Below, piece after piece: positions 26,162 to 36,949 of a stretch of 64,000 nt of DNA; positions within the stretch are counted from its first letter, which is position 1; every line of letters begins with the position of its first letter. The position numbers and the translations under genes were made by a program. The DNA lies in assembly GCF_010731755.1 (NCBI RefSeq), contig NZ_AP022589.1:2666001-2730000 (forward strand), given 5' to 3'. Below the pieces are notes generated by a model. That model was not told the origin of the DNA and made no database searches. It saw only the letters and a list, made by a program, of their open reading frames with translations. The stretch is from Mycolicibacter minnesotensis. Lineage in GTDB: Bacteria; Actinomycetota; Actinomycetes; Mycobacteriales; Mycobacteriaceae.

Positions 26162-27181
26162 TCAGGCGAAGTTGATACCGCGCTTGGCCAGCCAGGAACT
26201 GGGGTCGATCCGGGTGGTGCCGTTCTGCAGCACCTCGAAGTGCAGGTGTGGGCCGGTGGAGTAGCCACGATTGCCCATCTCGGCGATCTGGTCTCCGGCC
26301 ATGACTCGCTCGCCGGCGCTCACCAGCGACCGGTTGATGTGGCCGTAGAGCGTGACGGTGCCGTCGGAGTGGCGCAGTTTCACCAGCATGCCGTAACCGG
26401 CGCTGGGTCCCGACTCGATGACCACGCCGTCGGAGGCTGCCAGGATCGGGGTGCCGATGGCGTTGGCGATGTCGATGCCGGCGTGCAGGACGCCCCAGCG
26501 GTAGCCGAAGTTCGAGGTGAATGCGCCGTGGGTGGGCGCGACGAACAGGGGACGCTGCAGGCGGGCTTCGCGCTCGGCGCGCTCTTGGGCGAAGGCCATG
26601 CCCTTGGCCAGCTCTTCGTTGTGTACCACGACGTTGGAGGCGGCTTTGACCGTGATCATCTGCAGGCCGTGGCTGGACGTGGTGGTGGTGCCGTCATTCA
26701 GCATGGTCTTGCTGGACGCCAGCACGGCCGGACGCGCCACGGTGTCGTCGGAAGGGTGGGTGACCGCGTGTGCCGCCGCGGCGGCCGCGCCGGCTGCCAT
26801 GGCCGCGATCATCACGCGGCTTTTGACGGCACTGGCGGGCTGGCTGCGGTGCTTGCCGCCGCGCGCGGGCAGCGGTGCCGCCTCGTGCGGGTGGTAGTAG
26901 CTGTCGCGGTAGCCGTCCAGCGGGAAGGTCAACCGCAGGACCGGCATGTTGTCGGTGTCGGTCATGTCGTCCAGCTCGGGGGCCAGCAACACGTCGGACG
27001 CCTCGTCGAAGGTGTCAGCGCTGAACGCGTCCTCGGACCAGTCGAATTCATTGAACGCAATGATGTCGGTGACCTCGGTGGGGCTGGGCACCGAAGAGCG
27101 GTTCGAACCCGCTGGGGCGCCGTGTCGGCGGCTGGGGACAACCCCGCCGGAAACCGGACGCATCGGTACACCGTGCTGCAT
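26162..27181 (-). CDS. M23-family (LytM) peptidase or peptidase-like envelope protein (Rv0950c-type)
   Basis: A 339-residue protein with a long low-complexity N-terminus, one hydrophobic segment near residue 125 (VMIAAMAAGAAAAAAHAV) that could anchor it in the membrane, and a C-terminal LytM domain (about 235-330). Zinc ligands are visible: HAGID (His and Asp), LYGHI and HLHFE. It is therefore probably an active peptidoglycan endopeptidase, not an activator. ATG 27181 has AGAGGA upstream and a good promoter at 27215-27244. It is divergent from sucC. Position and content match Rv0950c. Confidence 0.9.
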   Translation of the reverse strand: MQHGVPMRPVSGGVVPSRRHGAPAGSNRSSVPSPTEVTDIIAFNEFDWSEDAFSADTFDEASDVLLAPELDDMTDTDNMPVLRLTFPLDGYRDSYYHPHEAAPLPARGGKHRSQPASAVKSRVMIAAMAAGAAAAAAHAVTHPSDDTVARPAVLASSKTMLNDGTTTTSSHGLQMITVKAASNVVVHNEELAKGMAFAQERAEREARLQRPLFVAPTHGAFTSNFGYRWGVLHAGIDIANAIGTPILAASDGVVIESGPSAGYGMLVKLRHSDGTVTLYGHINRSLVSAGERVMAGDQIAEMGNRGYSTGPHLHFEVLQNGTTRIDPSSWLAKRGINFA

Positions 27182-27214
27182 CAGCCTGGAAATTCCTCTG
27201 GTCGTGATCAGAAC

Positions 27215-27244
27215 GTTATAAAGAGCTAGACCTGGTGACGGTAA
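27215..27244 (-). promoter_or_regulatory. SigA-like promoter of the M23 peptidase gene
   Basis: On the minus strand TTACCG (27239-27244) and TATAAC (27215-27220) are separated by 18 bases, 34 bases upstream of the ATG. AT-rich -10 elements are rare in this DNA, which makes the match more convincing. Confidence 0.45.
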
Positions 27245-27451
27245 CCACTACCGCTACGGCCTGGCAAGCTATCGGCCGAATCCGCTCGTTAATGTGAACC
27301 GAATCACGTTTTCCCGGCGGTGAGATGTGCCACAGCAGTGGTACGCGAGGAGGGAACCCCGGCGCAGGCTCGATACAGTGCCTCGGGAGCTAAATCTCTC
27401 ACAATCCGACAGCGCCGGCCTTCCGGCGACCCGCAATAAGACAGTGAGCCC

Positions 27452-28627
27452 ATGGATCTTTTCGAGTATCAGGCGAAGGAGCTGTTCGCCAAGCACAACG
27501 TGCCCACCACGCCGGGCCGGGTAACCACCTCGGCCGAGGACGCCAAGGCCATCGCCACCGAGATCGGCCGGCCGGTCATGGTCAAGGCGCAGGTCAAGGT
27601 TGGTGGCCGCGGCAAGGCTGGCGGCGTGAAGTATGCCGCCACCCCGGATGACGCGTTTACCCACGCGCAGAACATCCTCGGCCTGGACATCAAGGGCCAC
27701 GTTGTCAAGAAGCTGCTGGTAGCCGAGGCGAGCGACATCGCTGAGGAGTACTACATCTCCTTCCTGCTCGACCGCTCCAACCGCACCTACCTGGCCATGT
27801 GCTCGGTCGAGGGCGGCGTGGAGATCGAAGAGGTCGCCGCCACCAAGCCCGAGCGGCTGGCCAAGGTGCCCGTCGACGCGGTCAAGGGTGTCGACCTCGC
27901 CTTCGCGCGCTCGATCGCCGAGCAGGGCCACCTGCCCGCCGAGGTGCTCGACGCCGCCGCGGTCACCATCCAGAAGCTGTGGGAGGTCTTCGTCGCCGAA
28001 GACGCCACCCTGGTCGAGGTGAACCCGCTGGTGCGTACCCCCGACGACCAGATCCTGGCGCTGGACGGCAAGGTCACCCTCGACGGCAACGCCGAGTTCC
28101 GTCAGCCCGGCCACGCCGAGTTCGCGGACCTGGACGCCACCGACCCGCTGGAGATCAAGGCCAAGGAGCACGACCTCAACTACGTCAAGCTCGACGGCGA
28201 GGTCGGCATCATCGGCAACGGCGCCGGCCTGGTCATGTCGACCCTGGACGTCACCGCCTACGCCGGTGAGAACCACGGCGGCGTGAAGCCGGCCAACTTC
28301 CTCGACATCGGCGGCGGTGCCTCGGCTGAGGTGATGGCCGCAGGTCTGGACGTCATCCTGGGTGACAAGCAGGTCAAGAGCGTGTTCGTCAACGTGTTCG
28401 GCGGGATCACCGCGTGTGACGCGGTGGCCAACGGCATCGTGTCGGCGCTGGGGATCCTCGGTGACGCCGCGACCAAGCCGCTGGTGGTGCGCCTGGACGG
28501 CAACAACGTCGAGGAGGGCCGGGCGATTCTGGCCGAGGCCAACCATCCGCTGGTGACCGTCGTCGCCACCATGGACGAGGCCGCCGACAAGGCTGCCGAG
28601 CTGGCGAACGCCGGAAAGGACGCTTAA
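27452..28627 (+). CDS. sucC: Succinyl-CoA synthetase beta subunit (ADP-forming)
   Basis: The nucleotide-binding subunit of the TCA-cycle enzyme that converts succinyl-CoA, ADP and Pi to succinate, ATP and CoA. At 391 residues it opens [20 protein letters not shown] and has the ATP-grasp motifs [19 protein letters not shown] and [18 protein letters not shown]. The CoA-ligase domain motif is [22 protein letters not shown] 27452; the 270 bases upstream hold divergent promoters for this operon and the peptidase gene. sucD follows after three bases. Identity is secure. Confidence 0.98.
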   Translation: MDLFEYQAKELFAKHNVPTTPGRVTTSAEDAKAIATEIGRPVMVKAQVKVGGRGKAGGVKYAATPDDAFTHAQNILGLDIKGHVVKKLLVAEASDIAEEYYISFLLDRSNRTYLAMCSVEGGVEIEEVAATKPERLAKVPVDAVKGVDLAFARSIAEQGHLPAEVLDAAAVTIQKLWEVFVAEDATLVEVNPLVRTPDDQILALDGKVTLDGNAEFRQPGHAEFADLDATDPLEIKAKEHDLNYVKLDGEVGIIGNGAGLVMSTLDVTAYAGENHGGVKPANFLDIGGGASAEVMAAGLDVILGDKQVKSVFVNVFGGITACDAVANGIVSALGILGDAATKPLVVRLDGNNVEEGRAILAEANHPLVTVVATMDEAADKAAELANAGKDA

Positions 28628-28630
28628 GTC

Positions 28631-29545
<915 letters not shown>

Positions 29546-29554
29546 CAGTTTCTT

Positions 29555-29618
29555 AGCGCGAGCAGACGCAGAGTCGCGTGCAGGCATTGCTTGCACCGCG
29601 ATTCTGCGTCTGCTCGCT
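29555..29618. terminator. Long inverted repeat downstream of sucD; probable terminator, possibly a dispersed element
   Basis: GCGAGCAGACGCAGA (29558-29572) pairs perfectly with 29603-29617, and the stem continues inward through GTCGCG-TGCA with one wobble pair and one bulge, leaving a short loop around 29585. No T tract follows. I recall similar GCGAGCAGACGCA palindromes between genes in other mycobacteria, so this may be one copy of a repeated element. Confidence 0.6.
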
Positions 29619-29634
29619 ATAGAGAGGTGAGCAC

Positions 29635-31170
29635 ATGAGCGTCGATCCGCGCACCCCCGTCGTCGTCGGCGTCGGTCAGGCTGCCGAGCGCATCGACGAC
29701 GCCGGCTATCGCGCGTTGTCGCCGGTGCAGCTGGCCGCCGCGGCCGCACAGGCGGCCTTGGCCGACTGCGGTGCGGGCGCCGAGCAGATCGCGTCGGCCA
29801 TCGACGCCGTGGTGGCCACCCGCCAGTTCGAGATCTCGATCCCCAATGCCCCCGCGCCGCTGGGCAAGTCCAATAATTTCCCGCGATCTGTTGCCCGCCT
29901 GCTCGGTGTGGATCCGGCTCGGGCGGTCCTGGACAAGGTCGGTGGTCAGGGACCGCAGAAGCTGCTCACCGAGTTCGCCGCCGAGATCGTGGCCGGCGCC
30001 GCCGACGTGGTGCTGTTGTGCGGGTCCGACGCGACCTCTACGTTGCGCCACTTCGCCAAGGCCGACAACAAGCCGGACTTCTCCGAGACCATCGACGGGC
30101 AGCTCGAAGATCGGGGCTACGGCCTGGAGGAGTTCGTCGAGCGCTACACCGTCATTCATGGGCTGACCGGGGCGACGGTGCAGTACGGGCTGCTGGAGAA
30201 TGCCCGGCGTGCGCGGTTGGGCCTGAGTAAGGCCGACTATCTCCAGGCCATGGCGGAGCTGTTCGCCCCGATGACCAAGATCGCGGCCAAGAACCCGTTC
30301 TCGGCCTCGCCGGTGGAAAGGTCCGTTGAAGAGCTGGCCACCGTCAACGCCGGCAATCGGATGATCTGCGACCCCTATCCGCGACTGCTGGTGGCGCGCG
30401 ATCAGGTCAATCAGGGCGCCGCGGTGCTGGTGATGTCGATCGAGGCTGCCCGGCGGTTGGGCGTGCCCGAAGACCGCTGGGTGTATCTGCATGGCCACGC
30501 CGACATGCGCTCCCAGCGTCTGCTGGAGCGCCCGGACCTGGGGGCCTACCCGGCCGCCGTCACGGCGACCACCGAGGCGCTCGAGATGGCCGGGATCGGC
30601 TTCGACGACATCGCGGCAATGGACCTCTACAGCTGCTTCCCGGTGCCGGTGTTCAACATCTGCGATGCCTTCGGGCTGTCGGCCGATGACCCGCGCGGCT
30701 TGACCCTGACCGGTGGGTTGCCCTTCTTCGGCGGTGCGGGGAACAACTACTCGATGCACGCGATCGCTGAAGCTGTCGCGTCCGCGCGCAGTGCCCCAGG
30801 ACAATTCACGTTCGTCGGGGCCAACGGTGGCATGATGAGCAAGTACGCCGCCGGGGTGTACTCGTCCACTCCGGCCCCCTGGAAGCCGGATCGCAGCCCG
30901 GAACTTCAGGCCCAGGCCGACAACACAGGGCCCGCCGTGCCGGTCACGGAGAGCGCCCAGGGTGCGGCCACCATCGAGGCTTACAGCGTCCGCTACGACT
31001 GGGAGACTCGGACCGGGATCATCATCGGTCGACTGGACGGTGACGGCACCCGGTTCCTGGCGACCACCGAGGACGAAGACCTGGTGGCGCTGATGTCGGA
31101 CGCCGATCCGCTGGGCGCAGCCGTGACGGTACGCGCGCTCGACTACGGGAACCGCTGCTCGCTGCGTTAG
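29635..31170 (+). CDS. Thiolase-superfamily protein (acetyl-CoA acetyltransferase-like) without the nucleophilic Cys
   Basis: A 511-residue protein of the thiolase fold. The N-terminal half (VVVGVGQAAERIDDAG, GGQGPQKLLTEFAAEIVAGAADV) lacks the usual acylated Cys: the position reads GGQGPQ. The C-terminal half keeps GGLPFFGGAGNNYSMHAIAE with the catalytic His. A small OB-like tail (about 440-511) follows. This Cys-less subgroup occurs in many actinobacteria and is routinely labelled acetyl-CoA acetyltransferase; its reaction is not known. ATG 29635 follows GAGGTG. It sits between sucD and the Rv0953c-type gene, a place where I recall no gene in M. tuberculosis. Confidence 0.82.
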   Translation: MSVDPRTPVVVGVGQAAERIDDAGYRALSPVQLAAAAAQAALADCGAGAEQIASAIDAVVATRQFEISIPNAPAPLGKSNNFPRSVARLLGVDPARAVLDKVGGQGPQKLLTEFAAEIVAGAADVVLLCGSDATSTLRHFAKADNKPDFSETIDGQLEDRGYGLEEFVERYTVIHGLTGATVQYGLLENARRARLGLSKADYLQAMAELFAPMTKIAAKNPFSASPVERSVEELATVNAGNRMICDPYPRLLVARDQVNQGAAVLVMSIEAARRLGVPEDRWVYLHGHADMRSQRLLERPDLGAYPAAVTATTEALEMAGIGFDDIAAMDLYSCFPVPVFNICDAFGLSADDPRGLTLTGGLPFFGGAGNNYSMHAIAEAVASARSAPGQFTFVGANGGMMSKYAAGVYSSTPAPWKPDRSPELQAQADNTGPAVPVTESAQGAATIEAYSVRYDWETRTGIIIGRLDGDGTRFLATTEDEDLVALMSDADPLGAAVTVRALDYGNRCSLR

Positions 31171-31191
31171 GCAACCGCGCGGCCCGTGGCT

Positions 31192-32040
31192 CTAGCTGCT
31201 GAGCCCCAGCTTGCCGGCCAGTCGTTCCACGTAAGCCGCCACTTCGGCCTCGGACTTGTCGGGCAGGCCGAAGAGGGTCTCGGTGACCCCGATCTCGGCC
31301 CAGTGGGCCAGCTTCTCGGGCACCGGCTTGAAATCCAATGCCACGATCTGCGGGGCGCCGTCGCGACCGGCGGCCGCCCAGGTGTCCTGCAACAGCTTGA
31401 CCGGCGCGTCGATGTCGAAGTCGCGCGGCGTGGTGATCCAGCCGTCGGCGCTGCGGGCGATCCACTTGAAGTTCTTCTCGGTGCCGGCCGCACCCACCAG
31501 AACCGGAACATGCGCCTGTGCCGGCTTGGGCCAGGCCCAGCTCGGGCCGAAGTTTACGAATTCGCCTTCGTAGGAGGCCTCCTCCTGCGTCCACAGCGCC
31601 CGCATTGCCTCCAGGTACTCCCGCAGCATGGTGCGTCGCCGGCCTGCTGGAACGCCGTGGTCGGCCAGTTCGTCTGTGTTCCAACCGAATCCGACCCCGA
31701 GGCTGACTCGACCGCCGGACAGATGGTCCAGGGTGGCGATCGACTTCGCCAGCGTGATCGGATCGTGTTCGACCGGCAGCGCCACGGCCGTCGACAGTCG
31801 GACTCGCGAGGTCACCGCGCACGCGGCGCCGAGGCTGACCCACGGGTCCAGTGTGCGCATGTAGCGGTCATCGGGCAGTGACTCATCGCCGGTGGTCGGG
31901 TGAGCGGCCTGCCGCTTCACCGGAATGTGTGTGTGCTCCGGTACGTAAAACGTCGTGAACCCGTGGTCGTCGGCGAGTTTGGCGGCCGCCGCCGGGTTGA
32001 TTCCACGGTCACTGGTGAACAGCACAAGCCCGTAATCCAT
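31192..32040 (-). CDS. LLM-class F420-dependent oxidoreductase (Rv0953c-type)
   Basis: A luciferase-like oxidoreductase of 282 residues. Key stretches are FYVPEHTHIP, the LATLDHLSGGRVSLGVGFGW-type block (IATLDHLSGGRVSLGVGFGW) and PVLVGAAGTEKNFKWIAR. I chose ATG 32040 (MDYGLVLFTSD), which gives the length I recall for Rv0953c; the upstream frame to 32076 crosses a KstR-like operator. There is no Shine-Dalgarno, so the message may be leaderless. It converges on the thiolase-like gene with 21 bases between stops. Substrate unknown; the operator suggests sterol or lipid metabolism. Confidence 0.88.
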   Translation of the reverse strand: MDYGLVLFTSDRGINPAAAAKLADDHGFTTFYVPEHTHIPVKRQAAHPTTGDESLPDDRYMRTLDPWVSLGAACAVTSRVRLSTAVALPVEHDPITLAKSIATLDHLSGGRVSLGVGFGWNTDELADHGVPAGRRRTMLREYLEAMRALWTQEEASYEGEFVNFGPSWAWPKPAQAHVPVLVGAAGTEKNFKWIARSADGWITTPRDFDIDAPVKLLQDTWAAAGRDGAPQIVALDFKPVPEKLAHWAEIGVTETLFGLPDKSEAEVAAYVERLAGKLGLSS

Positions 32041-32049
32041 ATCGGTGAT

Positions 32050-32063
32050 TAGAACGTGTTCCT
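32050..32063. promoter_or_regulatory. KstR-like operator, one mismatch at the edge
   Basis: TAGAACGTGTTCCT lies 10-23 bases upstream of the LLM gene ATG. It keeps the AACNNGTT core and the 5' T of the consensus TNNAACNNGTTNNA, but ends in T instead of A. It shares ATTAGAACGTGTT with the reverse strand of the site at 2992-3005. Confidence 0.5.
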
Positions 32064-32196
32064 GTTTGGTGGGCAACCGGGGGGCCCGCTAGGCGCTGTG
32101 TTGTCCCAGCGACTAGGGCCGTAAGTGCGCTAGCGTGGATGGTCGAAGCGCGCCGCACCGCCCACAAGCACGCTGCCCACAAGCACAGGAGAGGTC

Positions 32197-33099
32197 ATGA
32201 CCTACTCGCCCGGGAATCCCGGCTTCCAACCTCCACAACCATCAGGCTCCTACGGACCGTCGACTCCCTCGTTCGCCAAAGCCGGCGGCGAGGTCGAGAG
32301 CAAGCTGCCCCAGTACCTCCGGATCGCGGTGGTTGCGCTGGGGCTGGGCGTGTACCTGGCGAACTTCGGGCCGATCGTGACGATCACCGATGTCGATTAC
32401 CCGTTGGTCCTCAGCGACGCCGGCAACACGGTACCGCTGGCGGTGCTGGCCGGCCTGCTCGCCGCCGTCGGCCTGCTGCCCAAGGCCAAGGTGTACACCG
32501 CGGTGGTCGCCGTGATCGCCGCCCTGGGAGCACTGCTGGCCATCTCGACCGTCGCCGAGGCCAGCGCCGACTACACCATCGGCTGGGGCCTGTGGCTGAT
32601 CCTGGTCTTCAGCGTCCTGCAGGCCTGCGCCGCAGTCGGGTCCCTGCTGTTGGAGGCCGGCGTGGTGACCGCGCCCGCCCCGCGTCCCAAGTACGACCCC
32701 TACGCCCAGTACGGGCTGCCGCCGGGTGGCAACTACTACGGCCAGCAGGGCCAACAGGGCCAACAGGGTTACGGACATCAGGGGCAGCACCAGAGCCAGC
32801 AGGCGCCGCAGCAACCCGGCTATCCCTCGTCCTATGGCAGCTACCCCTCGCCGTCCAGCGGCGGCTTCGGCGCTCAGCACTCCTCGCCGTCGGGCGCCTT
32901 CAACTCCGGCGTCCAGCAGTCGTCGCCGCAGGGACCGCCCACTCCTCCGACTGGATTCCCCAGCTACAACCCGCCGTCGACCGGTGGTTCGGGGAGTTCG
33001 TCCACCGGAGGCCAGAGCACATCCGGTTCGGGCCAGAGCTCGACGGGCGGCCAGCAGTCGCAGGGCGACTCCGCCTCGTCGGGGCCGGCGCAGCCCTAG
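32197..33099 (+). CDS. DUF5336-type membrane protein, 34-kDa antigen homologue (Rv0954-type)
   Basis: A 300-residue membrane protein. A short Pro-rich N-terminus precedes four hydrophobic segments between about 42 and 162 (IAVVALGLGVYLANFGPIV, PLAVLAGLLAAVGLLP, YTAVVAVIAALGALLAIS, WGLWLILVFSVLQACAAVG). A long Gln/Gly/Ser/Pro-rich disordered C-terminal tail follows. It matches the Rv0954 34-kDa antigenic protein, reported to take part in the cell-division complex. ATG 32197 follows AGGAGAGGTC. It precedes perM by 36 bases, so the two are probably co-expressed envelope/division factors. Confidence 0.9.
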   Translation: MTYSPGNPGFQPPQPSGSYGPSTPSFAKAGGEVESKLPQYLRIAVVALGLGVYLANFGPIVTITDVDYPLVLSDAGNTVPLAVLAGLLAAVGLLPKAKVYTAVVAVIAALGALLAISTVAEASADYTIGWGLWLILVFSVLQACAAVGSLLLEAGVVTAPAPRPKYDPYAQYGLPPGGNYYGQQGQQGQQGYGHQGQHQSQQAPQQPGYPSSYGSYPSPSSGGFGAQHSSPSGAFNSGVQQSSPQGPPTPPTGFPSYNPPSTGGSGSSSTGGQSTSGSGQSSTGGQQSQGDSASSGPAQP

Positions 33100-33135
33100 C
33101 CCGCGCCTGCACGCCGAGTTGAACGTGCTCGCAGC

Positions 33136-34584
33136 GTGACATCGGTGACCGGCGGCAGACCAGGCTCGAACCCGACCCGTGACCTGGTCCGGGTCGCGTT
33201 CGGCCCGTCCGTCGTGGCGTTGACGGTCATCGCAGCGGTGACGCTGCTGCAGTTGCTGATCGCCAACAGTGACATGACCGGGGCGTCGGGGGCCATCGCC
33301 AGTATGTGGCTGGGCGTGCACCAGGTACCGATCTCGATCGGCGGCCGGGATCTCGGCGCGCTCCCGCTCCTGCCGGCGCTGCTCATGGTCGCAGGGACCG
33401 CACGGACCACCGCGCAGGCCACCGCCCGCGGTGCCTCGTGGTTCGTCATTCGCTGGATCGTGGCTTCGGCGGTCGGGGGCCCACTGCTGATCGCGGCGGT
33501 TTCGCTTGCGGTCATCCACGACGCAGCATCGGTGATCACCGAACTGCAGACGCCACATGCCCTGAGTGCCTTCGCCCACGTTTTCGCGGTGCACGCGATC
33601 GGCGCGGGGATCGGGGTGGCAACGCGGGTGGGCCGACGCGCGCTGGCGGAGACCAGGTTGCCGGCCTGGCTGGCGGACTCGGTGCGGGCCGCGGTCACCG
33701 GAATGCTGGCGCTGTTCGGCCTGGCCGGAGCCGTGACGTTCATTTCCCTGATCTGGCACTGGGGCACCATGCACGAGCTCTATGCGATCACCGATTCGGC
33801 CTTCGGCCAGCTCAGCCTCACCCTGCTAGCGGTGTTGTATGTGCCCAACGTGCTCGTCGGCGCGACCGCGGTGGCGGTGGGCTCCAGCGCGCATATCGGC
33901 CCCGCGCTGTTCAGTGCGTTCACGGTGCTCGGCGGAGACATTCCGGCGTTGCCGATCCTGGCCGCGGCGCCCACTCCACCGTTGGGTCCCGCATGGGTGG
34001 CGCTGCTGATCATCGGGGCGGCATCGGGGGTGGCCGTCGGACAACAGTGCGCCCGCCGGCCGCTGCCGTTGGTTCCGGCACTGGCCAAAGTGGCGGCGGC
34101 GGCCCTCATGGCGGCGCTGTCGATGGCAGTGCTCGGCCTGGCTGGTGGGGGACGGTTGGGCAACTTCGGCGACGTCGGCGTGGATCAGCTGACCTTCGGG
34201 CCCGCGGTGTTCGGCTGGTTCGCCGCGATCGGGGCGCTGACAGTGGTGATGGTCGGCGGGGTCCGTGACGGTGCCGTGACCAGGACGCAGCGGGTCTTGC
34301 CGCCCGCCCCGGTGCGACCCGCCGAACCCGACGACATTCCTGAGCCGGTTGTGGTCGACCCCGATCTGCCGGTGCCGGCCGGCGAGATCGTAGAGCCCGA
34401 GGAGATGTTCGAGGCCGACTTCGAACCGAGTTTCGGAACTGACGAGGGTATGGACGAAGGTGGCGAGCTGAGCTGGACGACGGGCCCAGAGCCGGTGCGC
34501 AGACTCCAGGCTCATGCGCCGACCGAACCGCCGGGGCCGTTGGAGGACCCAGAGGACTTGATGTTCACCGACGACGATGGCTAG
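33136..34584 (+). CDS. perM: PerM-type integral membrane protein (Rv0955)
   Basis: A 482-residue polytopic membrane protein (DUF6350 type). About eight to ten hydrophobic helices lie between residues 15 and 375, followed by an acidic cytoplasmic tail ([31 protein letters not shown]). In M. tuberculosis, PerM is needed for chronic infection and stabilises the divisome protein FtsB. Start GTG 33136 has no strong ribosome-binding site. It sits directly behind the Rv0954-type gene. Orthology rests on position and overall pattern; transport activity is not evident. Confidence 0.85.
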   Translation: MTSVTGGRPGSNPTRDLVRVAFGPSVVALTVIAAVTLLQLLIANSDMTGASGAIASMWLGVHQVPISIGGRDLGALPLLPALLMVAGTARTTAQATARGASWFVIRWIVASAVGGPLLIAAVSLAVIHDAASVITELQTPHALSAFAHVFAVHAIGAGIGVATRVGRRALAETRLPAWLADSVRAAVTGMLALFGLAGAVTFISLIWHWGTMHELYAITDSAFGQLSLTLLAVLYVPNVLVGATAVAVGSSAHIGPALFSAFTVLGGDIPALPILAAAPTPPLGPAWVALLIIGAASGVAVGQQCARRPLPLVPALAKVAAAALMAALSMAVLGLAGGGRLGNFGDVGVDQLTFGPAVFGWFAAIGALTVVMVGGVRDGAVTRTQRVLPPAPVRPAEPDDIPEPVVVDPDLPVPAGEIVEPEEMFEADFEPSFGTDEGMDEGGELSWTTGPEPVRRLQAHAPTEPPGPLEDPEDLMFTDDDG

Positions 34585-34610
34585 GACAGTTAAATCGAGG
34601 ACCGCACTCG

Positions 34611-34652
34611 GGCCGGAGGGCGCGCAGTTCCGCAGCTCCGCCTGATCCGGCC
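34611..34652 (+). terminator. Candidate terminator hairpin between perM and purN
   Basis: GGCCGGA (34611-34617) pairs with TCCGGCC (34646-34652), and GGCG/CGCC extends the stem inward. It lies 27 bases after the perM stop. No T tract follows, as is usual for mycobacterial hairpins. Confidence 0.35.
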
Positions 34653-34759
34653 GGCTCTGCATCGGAGTTCGCTACGTTCGCAACCGCCGATGCCCATAGC
34701 GGTGACCCGCGGCGACCGGCTTCGCCAGATCGGCGATCGCCGCGTTAGGCTCAGTCACC

Positions 34760-35386
34760 GTGCAACCGATCCACGTGGCCCCCAACGTCCCCGCCCGACT
34801 GGTGGTGCTGGCTTCGGGCACCGGGTCGCTGCTCGCGTCGCTGCTGGCAGCAGCGGTCGGCGACTACCCCGCGCGGGTCGTGGCCGTAGGCACCGACCGG
34901 GACTGCCGGGCGGTGGAGATTGCCAAGGCGGCGGGGCTGCCGGTCTTCATCGTCCCGTTGGGCGATTATCCGAACCGGGCGTCATGGGACCGTGCGCTGA
35001 CTGAGGCCACTGCGGCCCACAACCCCGATCTGGTGGTCTCGGCCGGTTTTATGAAGATCCTGGGATCGCACTTCCTGAACCAGTTCCTGGGGCGCACCGT
35101 CAACACCCATCCGGCGTTGCTGCCCGCTTTCCCCGGAGCGCACGCCGTGCCCGAGGCGTTGGCCTATGGCGTCAAGGTCACCGGCTGCACCGTGCACCTG
35201 GTAGACGCGGGAACCGACACCGGCCCGGTGCTGGCCCAGGAGCCTGTCGTCGTGCTCGACGACGACGACGAAGACACTTTGCATGAACGCATCAAGACAG
35301 TGGAGCGCAAGCTCCTGGTGAACGTCCTGGCCGCCTTTGCGACCGGTGGCGTGACCTGGAACGGACGAAAGGCAACCCTAGGATGA
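34760..35386 (+). CDS. purN: Phosphoribosylglycinamide formyltransferase
   Basis: Purine biosynthesis step 3: transfers a formyl group from 10-formyl-THF to GAR. The 208 residues include the phosphate-binding [13 protein letters not shown], the catalytic [16 protein letters not shown] with Asn and His, and the Asp in [19 protein letters not shown] 34760 follows TAGGCT (34746-34751) by eight bases, suggesting a leaderless transcript. The stop overlaps the purH start by four bases (ATGA), so the two purine enzymes are translationally coupled. Identity is secure. Confidence 0.97.
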   Translation: MQPIHVAPNVPARLVVLASGTGSLLASLLAAAVGDYPARVVAVGTDRDCRAVEIAKAAGLPVFIVPLGDYPNRASWDRALTEATAAHNPDLVVSAGFMKILGSHFLNQFLGRTVNTHPALLPAFPGAHAVPEALAYGVKVTGCTVHLVDAGTDTGPVLAQEPVVVLDDDDEDTLHERIKTVERKLLVNVLAAFATGGVTWNGRKATLG

Positions 35387-36948
35387 CCGACGGCAAGCGA
35401 CCGATTCGCCGGGCTTTGATCAGCGTCTACGACAAGACCGGACTGGTTGACCTGGCCGCCGGCCTGCACGCCGCCGGCGTGGATATCGTCTCTACCGGTT
35501 CCACTGCCAAGGCCATTGCGGCCAAGGGCATTCCGGTGACCCCGGTGGAGCAGGTGACCGGCTTCCCCGAGGTGCTCGACGGCCGCGTCAAGACTCTGCA
35601 CCCGCGGGTGCACGCCGGGCTGCTGGCCGACCTGCGCAAGCCTGAGCATGCCGAGGCGCTCAATGAGCTGGAGATCGCGGCGTTCGAGCTGGTGGTGGTC
35701 AACCTCTACCCGTTCAGCGAGACCGTCGATTCCGGTGCCGGGGTCGACGAATGTGTCGAGCAGATCGATATCGGCGGACCGTCGATGATCCGGGCGGCCG
35801 CCAAGAACCACCCCAGCGTCGCCGTGGTGGTCGAACCCCTGGGCTACGACGGTGTGTTGGCCGCGGTCAACGGCGGCGGTTTCACGCTCGCGCAGCGGAA
35901 GCGCCTGGCGGCCCTGGCGTTTCGGCACACCGCCGAATACGACGTGGCGGTCGCCAGCTGGATGACGTCGACACTGGCGCCGGAGGAGCCGCGGCAGGCA
36001 CTGCCGGAATGGTACGGACGGACCTACCGGCGCGCCGCGCAGCTGCGGTATGGCGAGAACCCGCACCAGCAGGCCGCGCTCTATTGCGACGGCGGTGCTT
36101 GGCCGGGCCTGGCGCAGGCCGAGCAGCTGCACGGAAAAGAGATGTCCTACAACAACTTCACCGATGCCGATGCTGCCTGGCGCGCGGCGTTCGACCATGA
36201 AGACACCTGCGTGGCCATCATCAAGCACGCCAACCCGTGCGGCATTGCGGTCTCGGCGATCTCGGTGGCCGATGCCCACCGCAAGGCGCACGAGTGCGAC
36301 CCGTTGAGTGCTTTCGGCGGAGTGATCGCAGCCAACACCGAGGTCACTGTGGAGATGGCGGAGTACGTCAGCACCATCTTCACCGAGGTGATCGTTGCGC
36401 CGGCCTACGAGCCGGGCGCCGTCGAGATCTTGGCGCGTAAGAAGAACATTCGGATGCTGTTGGCCTCCGAGCCGCTGCGGGGCGGCGCCGAATGGCGCCA
36501 GCTCAGCGGTGGACTGCTCATGCAGAGCCGTGACGGCCTGGACGCCGCGGGTGACAACCCGGTCAACTGGACGCTGGCCACCGGGGAGCCGGCCGATCCG
36601 GCCACGCTGGCGGACTTGGTCTTTGCCTGGCGGGCCTGCCGTGCCGTCAAATCCAACGCGATCGTGGTCGCGGGTGACGGCGCCACCATCGGCGTGGGGA
36701 TGGGTCAGGTTAACCGGGTCGACGCGGCCCGGCTGGCGGTGGAGCGCGGTGGCGAGCGGGTCGCCGGTGCGGTCGCTGCATCCGACGCGTTTTTCCCGTT
36801 CCCCGACGGCCTGCAGACGCTGACCGCTGCAGGGGTGAAGGCGATCGTGCACCCGGGTGGCTCGGTGCGCGACGACGAAGTGACCGCGGCGGCGGCCGAA
36901 GCCGGGATCACGCTGTATCTGACCGGCGCCCGGCACTTCGCGCACTGA
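35383..36948 (+). CDS. purH: Bifunctional AICAR formyltransferase/IMP cyclohydrolase
   Basis: Catalyses the last two steps of IMP synthesis. At 521 residues it has an N-terminal IMP cyclohydrolase/MGS-like domain ([42 protein letters not shown]) and a C-terminal AICAR transformylase domain with [11 protein letters not shown] and the catalytic Lys-His in KHANPCG. The gene ends in TGA one base before the stop of the convergent 13E12-type gene, so transcripts must overlap unless termination occurs inside coding DNA. Identity is secure. Confidence 0.98.
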   Translation: MTDGKRPIRRALISVYDKTGLVDLAAGLHAAGVDIVSTGSTAKAIAAKGIPVTPVEQVTGFPEVLDGRVKTLHPRVHAGLLADLRKPEHAEALNELEIAAFELVVVNLYPFSETVDSGAGVDECVEQIDIGGPSMIRAAAKNHPSVAVVVEPLGYDGVLAAVNGGGFTLAQRKRLAALAFRHTAEYDVAVASWMTSTLAPEEPRQALPEWYGRTYRRAAQLRYGENPHQQAALYCDGGAWPGLAQAEQLHGKEMSYNNFTDADAAWRAAFDHEDTCVAIIKHANPCGIAVSAISVADAHRKAHECDPLSAFGGVIAANTEVTVEMAEYVSTIFTEVIVAPAYEPGAVEILARKKNIRMLLASEPLRGGAEWRQLSGGLLMQSRDGLDAAGDNPVNWTLATGEPADPATLADLVFAWRACRAVKSNAIVVAGDGATIGVGMGQVNRVDAARLAVERGGERVAGAVAASDAFFPFPDGLQTLTAAGVKAIVHPGGSVRDDEVTAAAAEAGITLYLTGARHFAH

Positions 36949-36949
36949 G

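Noticed and set aside
27099..27113. tRNA T-arm lookalike (GCGGTTCGAACCCGC)
   Set aside because: Lies inside the M23 peptidase coding sequence, and no acceptor, D or anticodon stems can be formed around it.
35164..36945. 593-codon open frame antisense to purH
   Set aside because: Purely a shadow of GC-rich codon use; no recognisable protein, and purH is unambiguous on the other strand.
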